A stretch of DNA of 7,090 nt from Bryobacterales bacterium (lineage in GTDB: Bacteria > Cyanobacteriota > Vampirovibrionia > Obscuribacterales > Obscuribacteraceae), in contig CAJCHQ010000521.1 in NCBI GenBank assembly GCA_903970295.1, forward strand, positions 1 to 7,090, in the 5' to 3' direction. This document shows, one piece after another, positions 1-6,044 of this stretch; positions within the stretch are counted from its first letter, which is position 1; each line of letters starts with the position of its first letter. The notes beneath the pieces were generated by a model that had not been told where the DNA came from, made no database searches, and worked only from the letters and a program-made list of their open reading frames with translations. A program made the position numbers and the translations under genes.

Positions 1-807
1 GCCCTGCGCGTTGTACTTGTTCACCTTCATTTCTCGTTCGCTGCCGACCGCGACCACGATCACTTTGATCTTCTCAGCCTTGATTTGCTCGACCGTTTTG
101 GCGAGCGCTTTTCGGTCGAGATTATCAGAGCCGCCATCGCTGAAAAGAACAATGACTTTGTTCTTTCCAGGCGTCGTCGAATTTTTGAAAGTCGAGAGCG
201 CGGTGGCCAGACCTTTGCCGTAGTCAGAGCCGTCACCTGGCGCCTGACCTATCTCCATCCAATTGTTGGCGAACTCCCAACGAATCTTCTGGAAATCATC
301 TTCAAGGTCGACCTGGTCTTTGGCACCGCCCTCGAAGAGGACGACGCCCAGCTCATTGCCGGCGATCGCAGGCATGATCTGGTTTTCGATAGCAAGCTGC
401 ACCTCGTCGATGCGTCGACCGTAAGGACCGAGCACCTGCTGTGGTGGCTTGCCGTCGACAGCGGGGAACTTATCGCGATGGTCTTCGGCAGCCATGCTCG
501 GGCTGACATCGATCACCGCCACTACCTGAGTAGAGCCGGCCGGGATTTTCCAGGGATTGTTCGGTGACACCGGCATTGCTATAACCAAGACCAATAGCAG
601 TGCCACCACAATCCGTCCGATCATGACCGGTAATTCAGATTTGAGCGTGAGCGGATGGCTGAATTTTTCGATCAGCTCCTCTTTGCCGTAAGCTCGCCGG
701 GCTTTGCATCGCAGTTTGAAACCGTGATACATCGCAGCGGCCATGACGGCGACCAGGGGTAATGCAAGTGGCAATACCCAACCGTGTAAGAAGTGAATCT
801 GAGTCAT
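1..807 (-). CDS. Membrane-anchored VWA protein, BatA/BatB-like (VWA-B, left copy; 3' end beyond window)
   Basis: Translating the minus strand from ATG 807 gives an uninterrupted frame of 269 codons up to the window edge, so the C-terminus is missing. Seen: a hydrophobic helix at residues 8-27, a basic loop (KLRCKARRAYGKE, about 31-43), a second helix at about 62-80, then a VWA domain from about residue 94. The MIDAS motif is intact: D100-x-S102-x-S104 followed by M, a GSDYGKGLATAL segment where Ser194 takes the usual Thr position, and LFSDGG with D224. The basic loop between the two helices predicts a cytoplasmic loop and a periplasmic VWA domain, as in Bat proteins. An insert of about 18 residues lies between the MIDAS strand and the first helix and carries PPQQVLGPYGRRID, which also occurs in the right-hand paralog. 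GTGAGGAT precedes the start, and the gap to the TPR gene upstream is 11 bp, so they are probably co-transcribed. Bat-type VWA proteins are thought to work in envelope complexes; the substrate here is unknown. Confidence 0.9.
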   Translation of the reverse strand, partial: MTQIHFLHGWVLPLALPLVAVMAAAMYHGFKLRCKARRAYGKEELIEKFSHPLTLKSELPVMIGRIVVALLLVLVIAMPVSPNNPWKIPAGSTQVVAVIDVSPSMAAEDHRDKFPAVDGKPPQQVLGPYGRRIDEVQLAIENQIMPAIAGNELGVVLFEGGAKDQVDLEDDFQKIRWEFANNWMEIGQAPGDGSDYGKGLATALSTFKNSTTPGKNKVIVLFSDGGSDNLDRKALAKTVEQIKAEKIKVIVVAVGSEREMKVNKYNAQG

Positions 808-818
808 AGTATCCTCAC

Positions 819-1427
819 TTACATCTTTGTATGGGGTGCGTGGCCAGCTTGATTGCCGGCGGGTCCTTGCTGCTTCTTATCGCCGCTGCCGCTGCCCTTG
901 CCCTTACCCTTGCCTTCTTGCTTTTGCAATTCGGGGTTGTGATTGAACAAAACCTCGAGATTGTGCTGGTCGCTAAACGTGTCGGCTTGAAACCGATCGT
1001 TCTCGCCGCCCGGATTCAGTTGCAGATAGTATTCGTAGGCGGCGACAGCGTCCTTCTCTTGTTTGAGCCAGTTCAGACAATTGCCTGTGCGAAAACTCGC
1101 TTTGGCGGCGAGGTGACGATCTGGGTGCGGAAAGATGAAGCGAGGTACCCAGCCCATCTTGGTTTCGGACTGATAGACCTCGATCGACAGAGCAAACATT
1201 TTGGTCGCATCCACGAGCGCTTTCGTTCTCTCTTGAGGTGTTTTGATTGGATTATTCGAGTCGCCGGAACCAGCGGTTTGAGCCAGAATGTATAGCTGCA
1301 ATCCCTGGTTGTACAAAAGCGTCTGGGCGTCTTGCCAGATCGCGACAAACAGACCGGACCCCAAAAGGATCAGTCCTGTCAGGGTCAATCCCAGTGTGCG
1401 CCACCGTTTTTTCTTAGATTGTTTCAT
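819..1427 (-). CDS. Small membrane-anchored TPR protein, BatC-like (left copy)
   Basis: 202 residues. Seen: a basic N-terminus (KQSKKKRWR), one transmembrane helix at about 11-30, and a soluble part expected to face the periplasm. Residues 105-139 fit a tetratricopeptide repeat (HLAAKASFRTGNC...AVAAYEYYLQLNP), and a following NLEVLF segment resembles the start of another. The tail is low-complexity Gly-Lys/Gly-Ser followed by a polar stretch ending NQAGHAPHTKM. Single-TPR proteins with polar, low-complexity tails are typical of BatC/BatE partners of VWA proteins, which suggests an adaptor role. The ATG is preceded by AAGGAGA with a 7-base spacer, and this SD overlaps the TAA stop of the VWA-A gene; the gap is 12 bp. 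Its paralog at 6045-6644 shares the PHxDRHLAAxASF motif, the LNPGG end of the TPR, HNP(E/D)LQ and the C-terminal motif. The general call is firm; the exact function is inferred. Confidence 0.88.
   Translation of the reverse strand: MKQSKKKRWRTLGLTLTGLILLGSGLFVAIWQDAQTLLYNQGLQLYILAQTAGSGDSNNPIKTPQERTKALVDATKMFALSIEVYQSETKMGWVPRFIFPHPDRHLAAKASFRTGNCLNWLKQEKDAVAAYEYYLQLNPGGENDRFQADTFSDQHNLEVLFNHNPELQKQEGKGKGKGSGSGDKKQQGPAGNQAGHAPHTKM
882..917. repeat. Imperfect hexanucleotide repeat in the TPR gene tail
   Basis: On the plus strand two GCCGCT units are followed by GCCCTT, GCCCTT, ACCCTT and a decayed unit. On the coding strand this gives alternating Gly-Lys and Gly-Ser dipeptides. Gain or loss of a unit would change the linker by two residues and keep the frame. 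Confidence 0.6.
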
Positions 1428-1439
1428 GGAAATTTCTCC

Positions 1440-2489
1440 TTATTGGGGCTCGTGCACATACGCAGCAACACAAACCCAGGTGAAGAGCAGGAGGAACGTT
1501 GCAAGGGCGAAATAGGGGTAAAGTTCCTGTGCTCGCTCGAGCGTCTCCGACTCTGCAGTGCTTGCTTCGAGTTTGTCGATTAAGGCAAAGGCATCTCGCA
1601 GTTGCTTCGCATCGCCGACGTGAATGACTTGACCGCCTACCTCTGGACGTTCGACAAAGTCTTGCAGAGCTTGCTTCTTCGAGCCGTTCCAACTTTCACC
1701 AACGCCCAGGACGTACATCTTGATGTGCTGGTCGTGAAGCGCTTGGGCTAACAGTTTTGCCCGGTCAGGGTCGATTGAATCTTCGCCGTCGGTGACCATA
1801 ATGAATACACGTGTCTGCGTCGCTTTCATTTCGATGAAATGTTGAATCGTGCATTGGATCGCACCCGGTTCTGATGCCGTGCGGCTGGGACCATCGAAAT
1901 TAGTACCGCCGCTACCGGGTGTGATTGCAGTCAGTTTTTTCAGCACTGCTTCCGGCTTGCCGATCGGTTCTGAGAAATAGCAGCGGTCGTCGAACGTAAT
2001 CAATCCAACTCGGTCGTTCTTGCGGTGCAAGAGAAATTGCCGAACGCCCTCTCTGGCAGCCATAGAACGAGTTGGCTTCGGTGGTTGAGTGGCGGCAGCA
2101 GGAGCCGTGGGCGTGGTGACGGCAGTTGGTGCAGCGTTTGGCGCCGCTGTTGCTGCCTGATTGTCCACGACGAATTTCTGCTGCTCTGGATCGGTCAGTG
2201 CACCGTTCATGGAGCTCGAGTTGTCGACTGTGAGAACAAAATCTCTGGTTTTGAAGAATTGATGAACGAGCTTGTGAATCAGTTGTGGTTGAGCCACTGT
2301 AGCGATCAGCATGATCATGAAGAGGATCCGGCAAATCGCGGGTATTCGACCCAAAGTTGGAATTGAGCGAAGACCCTGGTGCAGGGAGACTTGGGAGTGG
2401 CCGAGCGCCTTGCGTTGCCGGTTTGCCAGCCAGAGACCAGGCAAAACCACGATTAACGCGGCGAAATATAGCGGAGTCGAAAAGTGCAT
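1440..2489 (-). CDS. Membrane-anchored VWA protein, BatA/BatB-like (VWA-A, left copy)
   Basis: 349 residues from ATG 2489. The frame stays open upstream to an ATG at 2552, but the 2489 start has a near-perfect AAGGAGG four bases away, and its N-terminus (HFSTPLYFAALIV) aligns with that of the right-hand paralog. Seen: helices at about 6-23 and 50-67 separated by a basic loop (NRQRKALGH), a VWA domain at about 82-305, and a C-terminal helix at about 324-345. This is the three-helix layout of BatA/BatB with a periplasmic VWA domain. The MIDAS is complete: D89-N-S91-S-S93, T196 in GGTNFDG and D234 in VTDGED. An Ala/Pro/Thr-rich stretch (about 110-140) is inserted just after the DxSxS motif. The only two cysteines outside the membrane helices, C170 (FDDRCY) and C213 (GAIQC), are both conserved in the paralog. 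It appears to be the first gene of the leftward operon, feeding into the TPR gene after 12 bp. The ligand is unknown. Confidence 0.93.
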   Translation of the reverse strand: MHFSTPLYFAALIVVLPGLWLANRQRKALGHSQVSLHQGLRSIPTLGRIPAICRILFMIMLIATVAQPQLIHKLVHQFFKTRDFVLTVDNSSSMNGALTDPEQQKFVVDNQAATAAPNAAPTAVTTPTAPAAATQPPKPTRSMAAREGVRQFLLHRKNDRVGLITFDDRCYFSEPIGKPEAVLKKLTAITPGSGGTNFDGPSRTASEPGAIQCTIQHFIEMKATQTRVFIMVTDGEDSIDPDRAKLLAQALHDQHIKMYVLGVGESWNGSKKQALQDFVERPEVGGQVIHVGDAKQLRDAFALIDKLEASTAESETLERAQELYPYFALATFLLLFTWVCVAAYVHEPQ

Positions 2490-2540
2490 ACGTCCTCCTT
2501 GAGGATGATTTTTAGGGTTCACGTGCAAGCGGAGCTGACT

Positions 2541-2560
2541 GCTTTTCCCCATCGGGGAGC
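2541..2560 (-). promoter_or_regulatory. Small hairpin in the 5' leader of the left VWA operon
   Basis: On the transcribed minus strand CCCC-GAT-GGGG forms a tight four-base-pair stem, extendable by outer GCT/AGC pairs across a small bulge. It lies about 50 bases upstream of the VWA-A start, with no U-run directly after it (AAAAGC follows), so it is not a classical terminator. It may only be leader structure. Confidence 0.25.
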
Positions 2561-2816
2561 ATGTCGAGTTGGATCTTTGTGTTTATTGCTGTTCTTCTGA
2601 AATCGAGCGGTATGAGAGGTTTTTTTGCTGATACTCAAACCTAAACAAAAAATGAAAGTCGTAACAACAAGGAAAGCCCACTTTCAGCGCCAGTTTCGAT
2701 CTAAAAGACTGCTTGACAATTTCAACTGGCCGACCGTCAGATGGCTCAGCTAGAACTGGTATTGTCACCGAGCAATTATCTGGTTCGCTTTGCGCTGACT
2801 GGCGGGGGAGACGTTT

Positions 2817-2844
2817 TTGATAGTGATACTAAATACGGTATCAT
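2817..2844 (+). promoter_or_regulatory. Promoter-like sequence overlapped by a palindrome
   Basis: TTGATA at 2817-2822 and TATCAT at 2839-2844 each match the sigma-70 consensus at five of six bases, with a 16-base spacer. A 6-8-6 inverted repeat, TGATAC-TAAATACG-GTATCA (2824-2843), covers the spacer and most of the -10 box, as an operator would. No gene begins soon after it: the next plus-strand start is about 530 bp downstream. It could therefore drive a long leader or a small RNA, or be a chance match in AT-rich DNA. Confidence 0.3.
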
Positions 2845-2850
2845 AAATGG

Positions 2851-2866
2851 TATTGAAGTATTGAAG
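2851..2866. repeat. Tandem 8-bp direct repeat (TATTGAAG twice)
   Basis: TATTGAAGTATTGAAG is an exact tandem pair lying 7 bp after the palindrome at 2824-2843. Its place in a presumed control region suggests a possible protein-binding site, but two copies of an 8-mer are weak evidence. Confidence 0.4.
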
Positions 2867-3312
2867 GAACCGCCAAATTGGCTGAAGAGGCAATTGTTCA
2901 GACAACAAAATGCGCCAAAAAGGAGTTCGGGCGCTGCGCCATCCGTTGTGTGCCCCTCTGGTGTTCATGGATCAATTCGGGTTTAAGTCGACAATGCGCA
3001 GCAAACATTAGCTCCAGCGCTGACTTAAACACTGACACCAGCAGGAAACAATTTCTGATACCAGCGCCAGGGTCGCAATGCCGATTTTGTTTCAATCCGT
3101 GTAATTGAGTTTCAGACGTGCTGTTATTGTCAAATATTGTTCTAGACTCCAGGCACGTCACGCTCATTCTCTTGCCCATGCAGGTAAATACTTAAATAAT
3201 CAGAGTAAGCCCTGGCTGTTACCGTTTGGCAACTATCCGTCAGACTTCTTGCAAGAGTGTTCGGTAGATATGGTCTTCGCGTTCACCGCAAGTATCACTC
3301 GATATCACCCGG

Positions 3313-3344
3313 TTGGGAGCGTGAGCTTGAACCCGGTGTATATT
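3313..3344 (+). promoter_or_regulatory. Weak candidate promoter for the 107-residue gene
   Basis: TATATT at 3339-3344 is a good -10 candidate and would start a transcript with a leader of about 22 bases that includes the ribosome binding site of the gene at 3373. The best -35 match, TTGGGA at 3313-3318, lies 20 bases upstream, longer than ideal. The call rests mainly on position. Confidence 0.25.
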
Positions 3345-3372
3345 TCGCACTGCAATAGAAAAGGGGAGAAAC

Positions 3373-3696
3373 ATGTTCGGTAATTCCACCAAGAAGATCT
3401 ATGCGTACAAGCTCGATCCCCAGAAAGGCCAATTTACACTCAATATCTGCGCAGACTTTGAAGTATGCGAATTGCGTCTCGCGGCCGGCGAGCACCGTCT
3501 AATAGTGACTGGTAGCGCCAGCTACTCAGTCGACGTGATATTTACCTTCATCGCAGCTGGAGAAACATTCGAGTTCGATCCCATGTCTGCGACCGAATAT
3601 CTCGGCGCCGCAGAAGTGGCTGACCTGAAGCAGACACTCTATCTGGTCGGACCTAAGCGAGCGCAGTCGATGGGCGGCGCGGCAGCCGTAGGATAG
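3373..3696 (+). CDS. Hypothetical protein, 107 residues, function unknown
   Basis: I do not recognise this family. The ATG is preceded by AAGGGGAG (3361-3368) at good spacing, and an intrinsic terminator begins 13 bases after the TAG stop; together these support a real, possibly monocistronic gene. Seen: no signal peptide and no transmembrane helix; alternating hydrophobic and polar residues over 8-68 (for example FTLNICADFEVCELRL and HRLIVTGSASYSVDVIFTFI) that suggest a small all-beta fold; two cysteines, C26 and C32; and a Gly/Ala-rich C-terminal end (MGGAAAVG). It is probably cytoplasmic. It sits between the two VWA cassettes, but the terminator separates it from the lipoprotein gene, so a functional link to the VWA system is not established. 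Confidence 0.65.
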   Translation: MFGNSTKKIYAYKLDPQKGQFTLNICADFEVCELRLAAGEHRLIVTGSASYSVDVIFTFIAAGETFEFDPMSATEYLGAAEVADLKQTLYLVGPKRAQSMGGAAAVG

Positions 3697-3709
3697 ACAT
3701 CTCACAATG

Positions 3710-3771
3710 GAGGCGTGTTTGCCCAATCCTGTAGGGATGCGGGTGGGCATTCTGCGCCTCTTTTACTTTTT
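3710..3771 (+). terminator. Intrinsic terminator after the 107-residue gene
   Basis: GAGGCG (3710-3715) pairs with CGCCTC (3755-3760). Inside it TGCCCA (3720-3725) pairs with TGGGCA (3744-3749), and ATCC (3726-3729) can pair with GGAT (3735-3738). The stem is followed at once by TTTTACTTTTT (3761-3771). Location 13 bases after a stop codon fits termination. It also lies about 30 bases before the lipoprotein start, so partial read-through or attenuation could control that gene. Confidence 0.75.
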
Positions 3772-3799
3772 GTACCTGCTCCTCACAGAAGGGAAAATC

Positions 3800-4984
3800 A
3801 TGAGCAGAAAGAACTGCGCGTTGTCAGCGCCATTCGTCCGACTGCTGAGCGTTTTGGTTTGCGGAAGTATTTTTATGGCAGGGTGCAGCAAGGCGCAACC
3901 GCAGCTGCTGGCTTTTCCTGGCAACGGAGGCGCAACAGCGGTCTTCTTCGCGGCACCAAAGGCCGCTCAATCGATTGATTACGGAAAACTTTTGGATGGA
4001 CATCGAAGCTTCGACCGAATCGAATTGAAAAACGGCAACATTCAATTCGTTTTCTGGAAAGCGGGCAAAGAACGAGAGGTTCAAGAGTACTTCCCGGTCA
4101 GGGGTCCACGGCCGCCTCGCAAGCACGCAGAAGTTTCCTTTGATGACAACGGGCTTATGCTTTCAGAAGACATCTTTTTCCCCAGTGGTCACATGGAGAA
4201 GAGAGGTCGCAGGCTCCAGAACGGCTCTTACGAAAGCAGCTCATTTTTCGACAACGGCGTCTTGCAAGACTATGTGTTGGCCGATGCCACAGGCAAAGTT
4301 GTGCACGAAAAGATCAAGCGCCGTGACACTACACTCGCCTTCAGCAATGACCTCGATGCCAAAGGCATCCGGACGACTCGTCACTACGATTTGCAAGGAC
4401 AACTGCTGGATGAGATGGTTGCCACAACGCCGGACAGTGGGGACTTCAAGTTCTTCTATCCCGGCACCCATGCAGAGCGTATGTTCGGAACCTTCGACTT
4501 CAGTGCTACTACAGCCAATTATCTTCGCCGGGATGGCACCATCCAATATGTAGAGAAACTAAACTACAGCACGTTCGAAATCTCAGTCAAAGACAGCACT
4601 GGGAAGGTCGAGCTCTATGTCCAGTCTTGGAGTTACAGCAGGGACGTGAACGGACAAAAGCGGTACCAGATCTTCTATCTGCACATTCCCAAGCACGGTA
4701 GCGTGCCTGATCGAGTGGTGCTGTTCGATGACAGCGGACAAACTATAAAGACAGTCACAGATAACAAAGTCACCGTTGATGGTATCACCTATAACCGCGT
4801 GGACTACCAGTATGCCCATAACATTCTTCAGTCCGTGGACTTCTTTAACGACCAAGGTGATAAGGTGCGCTCCGAATTTCCCCCAAGCAAGCAAAAAGTA
4901 AGGCCGGACGTGCCGAACGAATATCTCAAGCTCAGGCCGCTCGATTCAATTCCCATCCCGTTAGCACCGAGTGGATATGAGTAG
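3800..4984 (+). CDS. Lipoprotein with YwqK/MORN-like short repeats
   Basis: 394 residues from ATG 3800. The frame extends upstream to an ATG at 3707, but that start lies before the terminator hairpin, whereas 3800 has AGAAGGGA at good spacing and opens directly into a signal peptide. Seen: basic N-terminus, hydrophobic core at about 12-25 and a lipobox-like MAGC with Cys29 as the expected lipidated residue. Ser at +2 would predict the outer membrane under the E. coli Lol rule. The mature part (about 75-360) contains many short units of the type aromatic-x-x-x-G-x-hydrophobic, such as FDDNGLM (114), FFPSGHM (126), FFDNGVL (149), YDLQGQL (196), FDDSGQT (309) and FFNDQGD (348). These resemble beta-hairpin repeats of YwqK/MORN-type proteins. 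The C-terminus is Pro-rich. The gene ends 33 bp before VWA-A', suggesting one operon and a role as a surface or periplasmic partner of that complex. The molecular function is unknown. Confidence 0.85.
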   Translation: MSRKNCALSAPFVRLLSVLVCGSIFMAGCSKAQPQLLAFPGNGGATAVFFAAPKAAQSIDYGKLLDGHRSFDRIELKNGNIQFVFWKAGKEREVQEYFPVRGPRPPRKHAEVSFDDNGLMLSEDIFFPSGHMEKRGRRLQNGSYESSSFFDNGVLQDYVLADATGKVVHEKIKRRDTTLAFSNDLDAKGIRTTRHYDLQGQLLDEMVATTPDSGDFKFFYPGTHAERMFGTFDFSATTANYLRRDGTIQYVEKLNYSTFEISVKDSTGKVELYVQSWSYSRDVNGQKRYQIFYLHIPKHGSVPDRVVLFDDSGQTIKTVTDNKVTVDGITYNRVDYQYAHNILQSVDFFNDQGDKVRSEFPPSKQKVRPDVPNEYLKLRPLDSIPIPLAPSGYE

Positions 4985-5017
4985 AGCGCGCGTGCTTCGC
5001 CGAAAGGATGCAGTTTC

Positions 5018-6031
5018 ATGCTCACTGAGAGCCTGCACTTTGCAGCGCCCTGGTATCTGTTGCTGACGCTCGCCGCAATTCCGGTTCTCTGGCTCCCCAA
5101 CCGGCGGCGGGCTGCACTGGGCCACTCCCAGGTCAGCATTCACACGAACATAAGCGGGATGAAGCTTTCTAGCCTGATTCCCACGGCCTGCCAGGCGGCT
5201 TTGATCGTGGCATTAGCGATCACGGCGGCCCAGCCCCAACTCGACCACTCCGTGCACAGACTGATCAAGCAGTCGCGCGACTTTGTCATTACTGTCGACG
5301 TGTCAGGCTCAATGGATACAGAGTTGAGCGACCGACAGCAACAGAGCTTTGCCCTGAAAAGCTCTGCCCAAACGCAAACAGCGACCACTACCAGAGCAAA
5401 GCCAACTAGAGCCGAGGCGGCAGAAGCAGGGGTGCGCGAATTTCTTTTGCACAGGGACGGGGACAGGGTAGGGCTGATCACTTTCGATGACCGCTGCTAC
5501 TACAACGAGCCTCTGGGGGAGAAACGATCTGTCGAGAAAAAATTGCCTGAAATTCTCTACAAGGGTAGTGGCACCAATTTCGATGGACTGGGCGACAGCA
5601 GCAGCGAAGAAGGCGCTATCCACTGCAGCATCAAGCACTTGCGCCAACTCGGCAAAGCTCAGTCACAAGTGCTGATCATGGTCACTGATGGAGAAGACTC
5701 TCTGGAGCCAAAGCGGGCCCTAGAACTAGCCAACGAGCTAAGCCAATATCACATTCGCATGTACGTCCTTGGTGTTGGTGAAGACTGGGTTGGAGCCACC
5801 AAACCAGACTTGCAAAAATTCGTCGAATCGATCGGCGGCAAAGTGATTCGGGTCGGCGACGTGCAACAGATGCAAGATGGTTTCGCCTTGATCGATCGCC
5901 TCGAGAAAAGCGAGATCATCAGCGATACTCAATCAACCACGGTCGAGCTCTATCCGTTCACGACTTTAGCGTGTGCCTTCATTCTGATCTTCTTGATTGG
6001 CAGCGCTGCTTTACTCCGTGATGATGTCTGA
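5018..6031 (+). CDS. Membrane-anchored VWA protein, BatA/BatB-like (VWA-A', right copy)
   Basis: 337 residues. AAAGGA lies nine bases before the ATG. Seen: helices at about 10-27 and 55-72 around a basic loop (NRRRAALGH), a VWA domain at about 87-296, and a C-terminal helix at about 312-333. The MIDAS is complete and canonical: D94-V-S96-G-S98-M, T186 in SGTNFDG, and D224 in VTDGED. It is a clear paralog of the minus-strand gene at 1440-2489. Shared blocks include ALGHSQVS near the N-terminus, VGLITFDDRCY, TNFDG, IMVTDGEDS and MYVLGVGE; by eye identity in the VWA domain is about half. The insert after the DxSxS motif is shorter (about 114-131) and Gln/Thr-rich rather than Ala/Pro-rich. C160 and C203, the only cysteines outside the membrane helices, match those of the left copy. 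The TPR' gene starts 13 bp after its stop. The VWA domain probably faces the periplasm and binds a partner protein through a metal ion. Confidence 0.93.
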   Translation: MLTESLHFAAPWYLLLTLAAIPVLWLPNRRRAALGHSQVSIHTNISGMKLSSLIPTACQAALIVALAITAAQPQLDHSVHRLIKQSRDFVITVDVSGSMDTELSDRQQQSFALKSSAQTQTATTTRAKPTRAEAAEAGVREFLLHRDGDRVGLITFDDRCYYNEPLGEKRSVEKKLPEILYKGSGTNFDGLGDSSSEEGAIHCSIKHLRQLGKAQSQVLIMVTDGEDSLEPKRALELANELSQYHIRMYVLGVGEDWVGATKPDLQKFVESIGGKVIRVGDVQQMQDGFALIDRLEKSEIISDTQSTTVELYPFTTLACAFILIFLIGSAALLRDDV

Positions 6032-6044
6032 GGAGAATCACAAG

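Larger units (their letters stand above)
2490..3372. other. Intergenic region between divergent operons, no convincing gene
   Basis: About 880 bp separate the leftward VWA-A gene from the rightward 107-residue gene. Short open frames exist on both strands (for example + 2741-2986, - 2583-2768, - 2898-3179), but none has a good ribosome binding site, recognisable motifs or plausible protein composition throughout. What can be seen: a GCTTTTCCCC-ATC-GGGGAGC hairpin at 2541-2560 in the leader of the leftward operon; a promoter-like pair overlapping a palindrome at 2817-2844; a tandem 8-mer at 2851-2866; GC-rich inverted repeats at 2912-2940 without a T-run; and a weak promoter at about 3313-3344. 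The local base composition is more AT-rich than the genes in parts (2570-2720, 2815-2915). It presumably holds the promoters of both operons; an unrecognised small RNA cannot be excluded. Confidence 0.6.

Noticed and set aside
85..567. 160-residue open frame on the plus strand at the left edge
   Set aside because: It is antisense to the VWA-B gene, whose minus-strand frame contains a full MIDAS motif and membrane helices.
831..1295. 154-residue open frame on the plus strand opposite the left TPR gene
   Set aside because: It is the antisense of a well-supported gene that has a paralog; its Leu/Ala-rich start is a by-product of the Gly-Lys repeat on the other strand.
2490..2552. Extended N-terminus of VWA-A from ATG 2552
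   Set aside because: The extension is hydrophilic, is absent from the paralog and would put a perfect AAGGAGG inside the coding region; ATG 2489 fits better.
2583..2768. 61-residue open frame on the minus strand upstream of VWA-A
   Set aside because: No clear ribosome binding site or motif; it lies in AT-rich presumed promoter DNA of the left operon.
2912..2940. GC-rich inverted repeats (GCGCC / GGCGC) considered as a terminator
   Set aside because: No T-run on either side and no gene end nearby; the pairing is short and could be chance.
2741..2986. 81-residue open frame on the plus strand in the spacer
   Set aside because: No ribosome binding site before the ATG, no recognisable motif, and a C-terminal half with composition typical of chance translation. 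It could at most be a remnant.
2898..3179. 93-residue open frame on the minus strand
   Set aside because: It overlaps other equally weak frames, has no ribosome binding site and no family features.
3105..3383. 92-residue open frame on the plus strand overlapping the start of the 107-residue gene
   Set aside because: It has no ribosome binding site and would run into the well-supported start at 3373 in another frame.
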